A stretch of 7,256 nucleotides of DNA from an uncultured Eubacteriales bacterium (GTDB taxonomy: Bacteria > Bacillota > Clostridia > Eubacteriales > Anaerofustaceae): positions 1 to 7,256 of the forward strand of contig CADBPP010000068.1 in NCBI GenBank assembly GCA_902796565.1, read 5' to 3'. Below, one piece after another: positions 1-6,033 of the stretch. Each line of letters opens with the position of its first letter. Within the stretch, counting starts at the first letter, position 1. The notes below the pieces were generated by a model. That model did no database searches. It was given only the letters and a program-made list of their open reading frames with translations, and had not been told where the DNA came from. The position numbers were made by a program, and so were the translations under genes.

Positions 1-192
1 GGTGCCGCAGAACAGGACTCCGCGGTCAAAGTGTCCCGCCGCGACTTCCTCTCCGACTTTCGTGGCGACATGGGCATAGATCACATCTTCGCTGCCGAAA
101 TCCGTCACTTCGTGGCCGAGTCCCTTCATATAAGTAATCAGTTCCTGCTTGTAAGCCTCCGCGTTCGGGTCACATCCAACTGCAATCTTCAT
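1..192 (-). CDS. RpiB/LacAB-family sugar-phosphate isomerase, N-terminal part (cut by window edge)
   Basis: Translation from the ATG at 192 gives 64 residues before the window ends. It starts MKIAVGCDPNAEAYKQEL and reaches LFCGT, which matches the N-terminal Rossmann-like half of ribose-5-phosphate isomerase B / LacAB isomerases. These cytoplasmic enzymes interconvert aldose and ketose phosphates. In this family the Cys of the CGTG motif (Cys62 here) is the catalytic base, and it is present. The usual Asp-His pair near the N-terminus is Asp8-Pro9, so substrate handling may differ from true RpiB. An AAGGAG ribosome binding site lies 9 nt upstream of the ATG. It is separated from the upstream metallo-hydrolase gene by 120 nt, the widest gap in the operon. 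The YAHVATKVGEEVAAGHFDRG stretch resembles tetrose-phosphate isomerases (DerI type) as much as RpiB. Family call is firm; the exact substrate is inference. Confidence 0.88.
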   Translation of the reverse strand, partial: MKIAVGCDPNAEAYKQELITYMKGLGHEVTDFGSEDVIYAHVATKVGEEVAAGHFDRGVLFCGT

Positions 193-312
193 AATGTAAC
201 GCTCCTTTCTTTTTGTTTGCCTTGCCCCCTTTGTTCATGCGCAGTATTTTCTTTCCTTGCATGCAGCGGCGCACAGGCGAACCCGGGGCAATGCAGAAAA
301 GTAACGTATGTC

Positions 313-1119
313 TTACAGAGAAATGGTCTCTCCGTCATCAGGGACAAAAATATTACCCCGGTAAAACTCCCTGGCTTCCGCTGTATAAAGCTCTTTGCGG
401 TTTGGGAAGGTGGTAATATCCTCCGTGTGCCAAAGCACGAGATTTTTGACGTTAAAGCGGTCGGCGTTTTTGGCTGCGTCCATGGCGGTGCTGTGATGGT
501 AGCGGTAAGGGGTGTGGATATCCCGTTCACTGTACAGGCAATATGCTTCGGACAAAAGCCAGTCCGCATCTTGGCAGAGATCTCCGCAGGTCTCGGACAG
601 GGGCTCATCACCGAGAAAAACGATCCTGGTATCTTCCCACTGCAGGTGGTAGCCGAACTGCTTTGCTTTTGTGGAATGAATATCAAAGAAGATGAAATGA
701 CATCCCCATATATCTCGGGATTCATGATCCTTTACTTCATCGAAGAAGATGCGGTTTCCGAGGAAAGCAGTCTCTGCAGGCTGCAGAATATCTCTTACGA
801 CACTTTCAAGCTTTTTCAGCACCACATCATGACCATAGAGATGGAAATCTCCTTCATACAGTCCGAGCCGCATGTTGTGAGCAATCATCCGCACCACATA
901 CACCATTCCGAGAAAATGATCCGTATGCTCGTGGGAGAGAAATGCCCCGCGGAGCCTGGTCCATTCGATGCCAAAATGCTCAAACTGCCGGAGTATGTCG
1001 ATCCCGCCCATACCGTCTGTCAGGAAATAGTCCGTACCATTGTCCAGGACAAAAGCCGTGTTGTAATAATGGGTCACGATAGCGATACCGGTGCCGAGTA
1101 CATGCAGTTTTTTCTTCAC
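313..1119 (-). CDS. MBL-fold metallohydrolase, RNase Z-like
   Basis: 268-residue metallo-beta-lactamase-fold hydrolase. Motif SHEHTDH (residues 62-68) supplies the HxHxDH dinuclear metal site. His148 (in DIHSTKAKQFGYHL), Asp171 (in VFLGDEP) and His231 (in LVLWHTED) fit the remaining ligands, and HHSTAMDAA (208-216) matches the RNase Z/ElaC-like pattern. No long exosite arm for tRNA binding is evident, so a small-molecule ester, lactone or phosphodiester substrate is more likely than tRNA; that is inference. The start is GTG at 1119. An in-frame TGA two codons upstream excludes an earlier start, the first in-frame ATG is residue 37, and a GAAAGG site sits 10 nt upstream. It starts 24 nt after the Tm-1-like gene, consistent with co-transcription. 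No signal peptide is seen, so the protein is probably cytoplasmic. Confidence 0.88.
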   Translation of the reverse strand: MKKKLHVLGTGIAIVTHYYNTAFVLDNGTDYFLTDGMGGIDILRQFEHFGIEWTRLRGAFLSHEHTDHFLGMVYVVRMIAHNMRLGLYEGDFHLYGHDVVLKKLESVVRDILQPAETAFLGNRIFFDEVKDHESRDIWGCHFIFFDIHSTKAKQFGYHLQWEDTRIVFLGDEPLSETCGDLCQDADWLLSEAYCLYSERDIHTPYRYHHSTAMDAAKNADRFNVKNLVLWHTEDITTFPNRKELYTAEAREFYRGNIFVPDDGETISL

Positions 1120-1143
1120 GGGTCACAAACCTTTCGGACAGTT

Positions 1144-2523
1144 TTACAGTACACCGGGATAGTCTTTGAAATCACCCTTTTTCCAGGTGCCTGCCAGCAT
1201 TTTTTCCATAACGGCGTTGCAAAGCGCGGCGAATTCCGGCTCTACAATGTTCATATCCGCAAGGATCAGCTCAAGGTTATTGTTGTCCTTGTCGAATCTC
1301 TTTTCAAGTATATCACGCATGATCGTGGAGCGGATCGACCAGTCGGGATTCTCGGGATCCGGTTCCCACTGAGGTGCATCACCGTTTCCAGCCGCCCATC
1401 CTCTTTCGATGGAAGCAGCTCTTTCAGGCTGATCATAGGCAGACCATCCACGCATGGGAAGGATGAAGGCAGTAGGGCCCTTGGTCGAATTCAGTTTTTC
1501 CGCAAAATATTCAGAAAGCTCCCGGATCTCATCAAGGGTGGGGTACATTATGGTGACACCGGCATTATGAATGTACGGAAGACCGGTGTCTTTCCAGGTG
1601 CGTCTCTTTCCGGTTTTATAGTCCTCCAGATATTCTGCTTTCATATTGGCAATAGGATTGTACGCAGCCTGGTCGCATCCGCCCGGGGTAACGATCTGCG
1701 GAATGCCCATATCCGAAGCAGCTGTGACCCGCTCCCCGCCCCAGGTCTTGGGGATCCCATATACACTGTCATACATATTGTTGGTCAGTTCGCCGGTCGT
1801 CAGGTCAATGATGGCAGTGATCATACCGGACCGGATCAGATCTTCCATGGTCGCTCCGGTACCGACCTGGTGGATGATGATAGTATCCCATCCGCGTTCA
1901 TTCCAGTACGCGCTGCAGGCATTTACAGTCATGGTCGTCGTGCCGTAAGCCGTAATAGCCATAAGGGGCTTATCCTCCGGGCTTTGGATCTCACCGACCT
2001 TTGCCATGGCGACAATGGCTGACGCCGCATTGGCGACCATTTTCCTGGTAACGGTATTGACGCCCTGCTCCGCAGTCGGATTCATGATATAGATATCCTT
2101 GTTGCCAAGCCACTGGCTGACATCGCTGGAAGCCATGTCGGTCATCATGATCTTCGGAACGCCGAAGGGAAGGGCGCGCATAAGGTAAGTGACAGTAGTG
2201 GTCCCCATGGATCCGGCCCAGGAAATGATACCGTCGACTTCACCGGCATTGTACATTTCCATGATCTTTTTGGCACCGGCAGTTCCTACGGTCTCGATGG
2301 CGGTAGAACGGGGCTGTGTGAAGACTTCCTCCTGTTTTACTCCGATCGTATCCAGGGAATCCTGAAGGGAAATATCCGGCCAGGTGCAGATCTTTCCGCA
2401 GCCAACGTTCATGACTTTCACGTCACCGCCTGCTGCAGTGACCTGATCCGCGAGAAACTTCAGCTCTGTATATTTTGTATCGCACATTCCGGCAACGATG
2501 ATCCGGGGTTTTCTTTCTGCCAT
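1144..2523 (-). CDS. Tm-1-like ATP-binding domain protein (UPF0261 / PF06792)
   Basis: 459 residues from the preferred start. Family signatures run in order: GMCDTK (12-17, usually GTLDTK), a Gly/Thr-rich loop followed by YLMRALPFGVPK (113-124), MASSDV (130-135), HQVGTGATMEDLI (218-230), IIDLTTGEL (238-246), GIPQIVTPGGCD (273-284), HNAGVTIMYPT (319-329) and LPMRGWSAYDQPE (355-367). This is the domain found at the N-terminus of the tomato virus-resistance protein Tm-1; its bacterial biochemical role is not established. At 459 residues it exceeds the roughly 400 usual for bacterial members, mainly through a Trp/Asp/Pro-rich segment at about 370-400. The gene follows the PF09370 TIM-barrel gene by 42 nt, and the two correspond to the halves of the fused plant protein. 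An upstream in-frame ATG at 2538 overlaps the ribosome binding site, so the ATG at 2523 is the likelier start. Confidence 0.9.
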   Translation of the reverse strand: MAERKPRIIVAGMCDTKYTELKFLADQVTAAGGDVKVMNVGCGKICTWPDISLQDSLDTIGVKQEEVFTQPRSTAIETVGTAGAKKIMEMYNAGEVDGIISWAGSMGTTTVTYLMRALPFGVPKIMMTDMASSDVSQWLGNKDIYIMNPTAEQGVNTVTRKMVANAASAIVAMAKVGEIQSPEDKPLMAITAYGTTTMTVNACSAYWNERGWDTIIIHQVGTGATMEDLIRSGMITAIIDLTTGELTNNMYDSVYGIPKTWGGERVTAASDMGIPQIVTPGGCDQAAYNPIANMKAEYLEDYKTGKRRTWKDTGLPYIHNAGVTIMYPTLDEIRELSEYFAEKLNSTKGPTAFILPMRGWSAYDQPERAASIERGWAAGNGDAPQWEPDPENPDWSIRSTIMRDILEKRFDKDNNNLELILADMNIVEPEFAALCNAVMEKMLAGTWKKGDFKDYPGVL

Positions 2524-2529
2524 GAGAGG

Positions 2530-2536
2530 CTCCTCC
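2530..2536 (-). promoter_or_regulatory. Ribosome binding site that fixes the Tm-1-like gene start
   Basis: On the minus strand GGAGGAG lies 6 nt before the ATG at 2523. The alternative in-frame ATG at 2538 overlaps this motif (ATGGAGGAG) and has only A-rich sequence, with no Shine-Dalgarno motif, ahead of it. The motif therefore supports initiation at 2523 and removes five residues from the longest open frame. Confidence 0.8.
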
Positions 2537-2565
2537 ATTTTTTGCGTATACAGTTGATGTGGATC

Positions 2566-3393
2566 TCATTTTGTAATTGCTTTATATTCCTTGGTTGCCG
2601 CAACGATCGCCTTTTCGATCGGAATCCGTTCCGCGGCACTTCCGCCGATAAAACCATGCGCATCTGTGTTCCGTACGACATACTGCGCTTCTTCGGGGCC
2701 TTTCATGGGCCCGCCGTGGGCAAAAAGAATGATGTCCGGATTTACCGCCCTTGCAGCATCAAAGATCTGCTGGCTGATCTCTGTGGCTTCCTCCAGCGTG
2801 ACCTTGGATTTGGCCCCCTTAAGACCGCCTACAGTGGAACCGACATGGGAGGAGATGGCCGGGCACCCTACTTCCGCCAGGATCCTGGCTTCATCGGGTG
2901 TGAAGGCATACTCGAGTGCAAACATGTTCATGCGGTGTGCTTCGGCGATCATGTCTACTTCCTTATCCCAGCCCATATCGATCTGCGCCATTTGTTCCAT
3001 GATCTCGGATCCGTAGATATTCATCATAAAGGGGTTGATACCGGAAACGCCGGCTTCCCAGAGCTCTTTAAGGATCTTCTTATGAGGCAGGAGGGGATTG
3101 GTAGCGCCTACCTGCGCCAGGATCGGGGCATCGCTGATGTTGGCGACGACTTCCGGTGCGAGATCCAGAATGATCCTGTTAATGTCACTGTAGGGCATCA
3201 TGGGGGAGAGGGACCCCTGTCCTTTCATGCGCCAGTAACTGGTGGCGGACAAACAGATCAGGTCCGCACCGCCCTTTTCCTGAAGTTTTGCAGTCAGACC
3301 GCATCCGCAGTTGGGCATGAAAAGCACCTGCCCTTCGTCGATCTTTTTGCGGAGCATTGCGATTACTTCTGCTTCATTCATACGTTTTGCCAT
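2566..3393 (-). CDS. TIM-barrel protein of the 'PEP hydrolase' family (PF09370)
   Basis: 275 residues resembling the family named phosphoenolpyruvate hydrolase / TIM-barrel signal transduction protein. Recognisable blocks are CGCGLTAKLQEKGGADLICL (29-48), RMKGQGSLSPMMPYSDIN (55-72), the GMGY-like MGWDKEVDMI (140-149), HVGSTVGG (183-190), HGGPMKGPEEAQYV (226-239) and GFIGGSAAERIPIE (247-260). Conserved His183, His226 and the C-terminal GSAAER loop are typical of an active-site face at the barrel mouth. The domain forms the C-terminal half of tomato Tm-1; no reaction is firmly established for it, and the family name should not be read as proof of PEP hydrolysis. The ATG at 3393 has AAAGGAGG about 11 nt upstream. 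The gene lies between the amidohydrolase (97-nt gap) and the Tm-1-like gene (42-nt gap), so a two-subunit enzyme with the latter is plausible. Confidence 0.88.
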   Translation of the reverse strand: MAKRMNEAEVIAMLRKKIDEGQVLFMPNCGCGLTAKLQEKGGADLICLSATSYWRMKGQGSLSPMMPYSDINRIILDLAPEVVANISDAPILAQVGATNPLLPHKKILKELWEAGVSGINPFMMNIYGSEIMEQMAQIDMGWDKEVDMIAEAHRMNMFALEYAFTPDEARILAEVGCPAISSHVGSTVGGLKGAKSKVTLEEATEISQQIFDAARAVNPDIILFAHGGPMKGPEEAQYVVRNTDAHGFIGGSAAERIPIEKAIVAATKEYKAITK

Positions 3394-3490
3394 ATTTCTC
3401 TGGTCCTCCTTTAATGTGTTGGTATGTGAAATAATAACTATGTGTTCCTATATGTCTTCTGATCGCCGGATGGCGGCCGGAATGATCGGG

Positions 3491-4366
3491 TCAGTTGATT
3501 CCGTATTTCTGACAGAAGCTGTCCGCGTTAAAGGAAAGGACACCCAGGATATCGCTTTCTTCCAGGACGTCATGATCCTGCCGGCATTTCAGAAACTGTC
3601 GGATAACGGCCGCTGTATCTTTCTGGGAATAAAAGGGATAATCGGAGCCGAATAGGAGTTTTTCTGTTGTTCCGCACCATGTTTTAACAGTGGAAAGAAG
3701 ATCACGGAATATTCTCCACTCCCCTCCCGGGATCCGCCCGAAATTGGTGCTGATGTCCGCATAGACGTGAGGGTGTTTGCGAAGTATCGTTGCTGTCGTC
3801 CGATAGTCGATCCTTCCTGCATGTCCCATGATGATGGGAAGATTGGGGTAAAGGCAGGCAACAGTATCTATGCGGGCCGGCTCGCCATAACAGTCCCGGA
3901 TCCCTTTGAGTCCGATGCCTCCTGTGTGGAAGAGTACAGGAGCCTGATGCTCTTCAAGAAAGGCATAGATCGGAAAGAGTCTCTCGTCATCTGGATAAAA
4001 GCACTGGATATTCGGGTGAAGCTTGAGACCATGGAAAGAAGGTGCAGCCAGATATTTTTCCAGGTATTCCAGCGCATTTTCCTCAAATGGATTCAGCGTA
4101 CAGAAAGCCGTGAGCCTTCCCCCGCTTTCCATGACAAGCCGATGTATGTATTCGTGCTGTCCGCGCAGGTCTTCATTACGGACAGAAGCTCCGAAGGCAA
4201 GGGCAAGAACGATGCTGCGGTCTATGCCGGCCTGATCCATGGAACAAAGGATCTCCTTTAGTGTCATGCGGATCTCCTGTCCGGCCTCTTTTTTGGAGCG
4301 GAAATAATCAGCCATATAAGATGGAGAGATGTCGGCTGGCCAGAGATGTGTATGGACGTCGATCAT
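3491..4366 (-). CDS. Amidohydrolase-family metal-dependent hydrolase (PF04909 type)
   Basis: 291 residues with the amidohydrolase_2 layout. The N-terminal MIDVHTH contains the HxH metal pair (His5, His7). GLKLHPNIQCFYPDD (113-127) places Lys115 and His117 on the next strand. PVLFHTGG (143-150) gives His147, IIMGHAGRID (178-187) gives His182, and LLFGSDYPF (237-245) gives the conserved Asp242. The family includes ACMSD-like decarboxylases, 2-pyrone dicarboxylate hydrolases and sugar lactonases, so hydrolysis or non-oxidative decarboxylation of a small carboxylated substrate is likely; which one is not visible. No signal peptide is seen, so it is probably cytoplasmic. AAGGAG lies 5 nt before the ATG, and only 30 nt separate it from the RuBisCO-like gene, so co-transcription is near certain. 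Confidence 0.9.
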   Translation of the reverse strand: MIDVHTHLWPADISPSYMADYFRSKKEAGQEIRMTLKEILCSMDQAGIDRSIVLALAFGASVRNEDLRGQHEYIHRLVMESGGRLTAFCTLNPFEENALEYLEKYLAAPSFHGLKLHPNIQCFYPDDERLFPIYAFLEEHQAPVLFHTGGIGLKGIRDCYGEPARIDTVACLYPNLPIIMGHAGRIDYRTTATILRKHPHVYADISTNFGRIPGGEWRIFRDLLSTVKTWCGTTEKLLFGSDYPFYSQKDTAAVIRQFLKCRQDHDVLEESDILGVLSFNADSFCQKYGIN

Positions 4367-4396
4367 AGCGGCTCCTTTGTCCGGTATATTCAGTGC

Positions 4397-5689
4397 TTAA
4401 TGTTTCCACATATATTCCGCGGCTTTAAGCTCCTCACAGTCCTTTACGGCCTCTTCCAGCGGAATCTCATGCATCTTTGCGTCGATGGCGGCATACATGG
4501 CGCGGATCCCGGATGCCGGTCCCATAGGATGCCCCTGAATGGCCCCTCCCGGTGCCAGCATGATATCGTTTCCGAGGTCAGTCATCAGCTGATGTACCAT
4601 ACCGGGATTGACGCCGCCTCCGAGAGAGGGGAGGGAAGGCTTCATATCATAGAATGGCAGGCGAAGCATACCGGCGGTCTTAAGGTATTTGCTCCTTTTG
4701 ACGGGATATCCGCCATAAGGGGTATTGATCATGACAATGTCAGCACCTGTCATGCGGGGGAGCTTTCCAAGGGCCAGATCGGAGGAGATTCCGGAATGAT
4801 CTCCTTCATAATAGGGACCTGCTCCCGCATAGTGCCCAAGGATGGGAACATGGGCTGCTTTGCGGACCATCTGGAGGGCACCCCAGCCGACGCTCGCGAA
4901 ATTAACCATCAGCATTCGGGCACCTGCTTCTTCCGCACGTTTTACATTATCCAGGAGATTCCCTATGTGATCCGTGATATTAGGAACGTACAGGGTGCGC
5001 TTCCCTGTTCTCTCAAAGGCGGCGTCGGAAGCCCTGTTGTAAGCACGGACCCTCTCTTCCAGGGGACAGAAGGAAGGATTTCCGAGCAGCTCGTCATCCT
5101 TAATGAAGTCCACACCGCCGAGAGCCGTCCGGTAGAAGATGTCGGCGCCCTCGTCCGGGGAAAAGCCGATACAGGGTTTGATCATGTTCAACAGAAGAGG
5201 ACGGTCTTTTATTCCGGTAAGCTCCCGGAGTCCTTCGATCCCGAAAGCAGGACCTGGATACATGTCTGCAAGCGACTTCGGAATGAAAAGCTCCAGAAGC
5301 TTGGCTCGTACAGAAGTGGAGGCATCATTGCCCAGAAGGGTCGTGATCATAAGCGGAAGACGATCGTCAAAATTGATGATCGGATAGGCGATCTTGAAAA
5401 GATAAGCGGAAAGGGAGCAGTCTCCCCCTGAAGACAGGCCTTCCCCCTGCGTTTCAAGATCGGCCGGGTCAAGATCCAGGATACTGATGATCCTGCCCAT
5501 ATGCTTCTTACGCATGTCGTCCGTGATTCCGGGGACGGGAAGCCATGTGCCGACCGTCTGACCGACGGCCATGTTTTTCGCTTTCTCATAAGGGTCCACT
5601 GTGGAAGGAAGCTCAAGGTAATAGGTCGCAGTAACGTAATCATCCTGAACGATCTGTTCACTGCTGGAATAGAGAAGATCTGTTCTCAT
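4397..5689 (-). CDS. RuBisCO-like protein (type IV RLP), first gene of the operon
   Basis: 430 residues homologous to the RuBisCO large subunit. Conserved elements include GTW (47-49), LLGN (118-121), a KP motif with Lys171 (spinach Lys175), GGVDFIKDDE (191-200) carrying the carbamylation Lys197 and metal ligands Asp199 and Glu200, His286 in ILGHYAGAG (spinach His294) and the phosphate loop LAPGGAIQGHP (378-388). By eye alignment Lys177 is Cys173, Arg295 is Tyr287, Glu60 is Gly43, the loop-6 Lys334 is absent (INTPYGGYP) and Ser379 is Gly. This rules out a CO2-fixing RuBisCO and points to enolase-type or decarboxylase RLPs. Characterised relatives include MtnW (methionine salvage) and OiaX/OiaT (3-oxo-isoapionate-4-phosphate decarboxylase or transcarboxylase/hydrolase). 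No methionine-salvage gene is nearby, and an RpiB-type isomerase in the operon favours an OiaX-like sugar-acid role; this is inference. The ATG at 5689 has AAAAGGA 8 nt upstream. Confidence 0.92.
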   Translation of the reverse strand: MRTDLLYSSSEQIVQDDYVTATYYLELPSTVDPYEKAKNMAVGQTVGTWLPVPGITDDMRKKHMGRIISILDLDPADLETQGEGLSSGGDCSLSAYLFKIAYPIINFDDRLPLMITTLLGNDASTSVRAKLLELFIPKSLADMYPGPAFGIEGLRELTGIKDRPLLLNMIKPCIGFSPDEGADIFYRTALGGVDFIKDDELLGNPSFCPLEERVRAYNRASDAAFERTGKRTLYVPNITDHIGNLLDNVKRAEEAGARMLMVNFASVGWGALQMVRKAAHVPILGHYAGAGPYYEGDHSGISSDLALGKLPRMTGADIVMINTPYGGYPVKRSKYLKTAGMLRLPFYDMKPSLPSLGGGVNPGMVHQLMTDLGNDIMLAPGGAIQGHPMGPASGIRAMYAAIDAKMHEIPLEEAVKDCEELKAAEYMWKH

Positions 5690-5736
5690 ATGTCTGTCCT
5701 TTTGAAAGTCATTTTGCTTATAACTGTTGATACTGT

Positions 5737-5742
5737 TTTATA
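5737..5742 (-). promoter_or_regulatory. Candidate -10 element for the RLP operon
   Basis: TATAAA on the minus strand, about 47 nt before the RLP start codon, within a GTATAAAAC context. No good -35 hexamer is found 16-18 nt upstream (best is GGCTGA), so the promoter may be weak or activator-dependent, or the real one may lie elsewhere in the region. Confidence 0.3.
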
Positions 5743-5819
5743 CATTGTCCCCAATTTGATCAGCCGCGATCATGTTTTTGTGAAATCACAAAATATTGCG
5801 GTGTTGGTTTGGACAATGT
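5742..5819. repeat. Inverted repeat ACATTGTCC ... GGACAATGT bracketing the palindrome
   Basis: Left arm 5742-5750, right arm 5811-5819, perfect over 9 bp. The repeat centre (about 5780) is within 4 bp of the palindrome centre at 5784. The arms border the candidate -10 hexamers on each side, so they could be auxiliary operator half-sites or duplicated promoter-proximal elements. Confidence 0.5.
5776..5793. promoter_or_regulatory. Palindromic operator candidate TTTTGTGAAATCACAAAA
   Basis: Perfect inverted repeat with 8-bp arms (TTTTGTGA and TCACAAAA) and a 2-bp centre, roughly midway between the two candidate -10 elements. Position and symmetry suit the binding site of the divergent DeoR-family regulator. 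The arms share the TGTGA/TCACA core with CRP-type sites, but the 2-bp centre is too short for the standard 6-bp CRP spacing. Confidence 0.5.
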
Positions 5820-5830
5820 TATGTTATTAT
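5804..5830 (+). promoter_or_regulatory. Candidate promoter for the deoR-type gene
   Basis: Extended -10 TGTTATTAT (TG at 5822, TATTAT at 5825-5830) with a possible -35 TTGGTT at 5804-5809 and a short 15-nt spacer. Transcription from here would give a leader of about 195 nt. An alternative is TTTACA (5850-5855) with TTAATA (5874-5879), spacer 18 nt. Neither is strong. Confidence 0.28.
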
Positions 5831-6033
5831 ATTGTTATGGGGCAGTCAATTTACAAATGTTTGAGTGGTGGTGTTAATAGTAACAATAATTTGCGATTTG
5901 CAACGGAAAATCACAATTTACAGTGAATTCGTCGTCAAGAATGTACAATATTAACACAAAAAATTTGGAAATAATGACTATTTGCGGATATTTTTGTTGA
6001 TATGAATCACAAACAGGACAGGATGAGGATAAA

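Larger units (their letters stand above)
5690..6033. promoter_or_regulatory. AT-rich divergent control region between the RLP operon and the deoR-type gene
   Basis: 344 bp with no gene, clearly richer in A+T than the flanking coding DNA. It separates divergent genes, so it should hold both promoters and the regulator's operators. It contains an 18-bp palindrome (5776-5793), a flanking 9+9 bp inverted repeat (5742-5750 with 5811-5819), smaller inverted repeats TGATC/GATCA (5757-5772), TGTTA/TAACA (5872-5885) and TCAC/GTGA (5911-5926), and three copies of AATCACAA (near 5784, 5909 and 6005). No riboswitch fold or terminator is apparent. Confidence 0.7.

Noticed and set aside
193..312. Small leader ORF starting MNKGGKANKKKG before the isomerase gene
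   Set aside because: It overlaps the isomerase start in another frame, has a poorly spaced ribosome binding site and overlaps the good AAGGAG site of the isomerase. No terminator or riboswitch fold is evident in this 120-nt gap either.
31..2022. A 663-codon open frame on the plus strand
   Set aside because: It runs antisense across the isomerase, the MBL gene and part of the Tm-1-like gene, crosses their intergenic gaps, has no ribosome binding site and no recognisable domain, while the minus-strand frames show clear family motifs.
3413..3490. Possible terminator or processing hairpin between the amidohydrolase and TIM-barrel genes (CCGG...CCGG flanked by GATC)
   Set aside because: The stem is only about 4 bp with imperfect extension and no T-run follows in the direction of transcription, so it is not supported as a terminator.
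4346..5431. A 361-codon plus-strand open frame opposite the RLP gene
   Set aside because: It is antisense to a well-supported RuBisCO-like gene and its translation has no family resemblance; it is a composition shadow. The same applies to the 290-codon plus frame at 2542-3414.
5776..5793. CRP/FNR-type binding site
   Set aside because: The TGTGA and TCACA halves are separated by 2 bp rather than the 6 bp of a CRP site, and a local DeoR-family regulator is a simpler owner.
5890..5915. CcpA catabolite-responsive element around TTGCAACGGAAAA
   Set aside because: The central CG and flanking positions do not fit the cre consensus.
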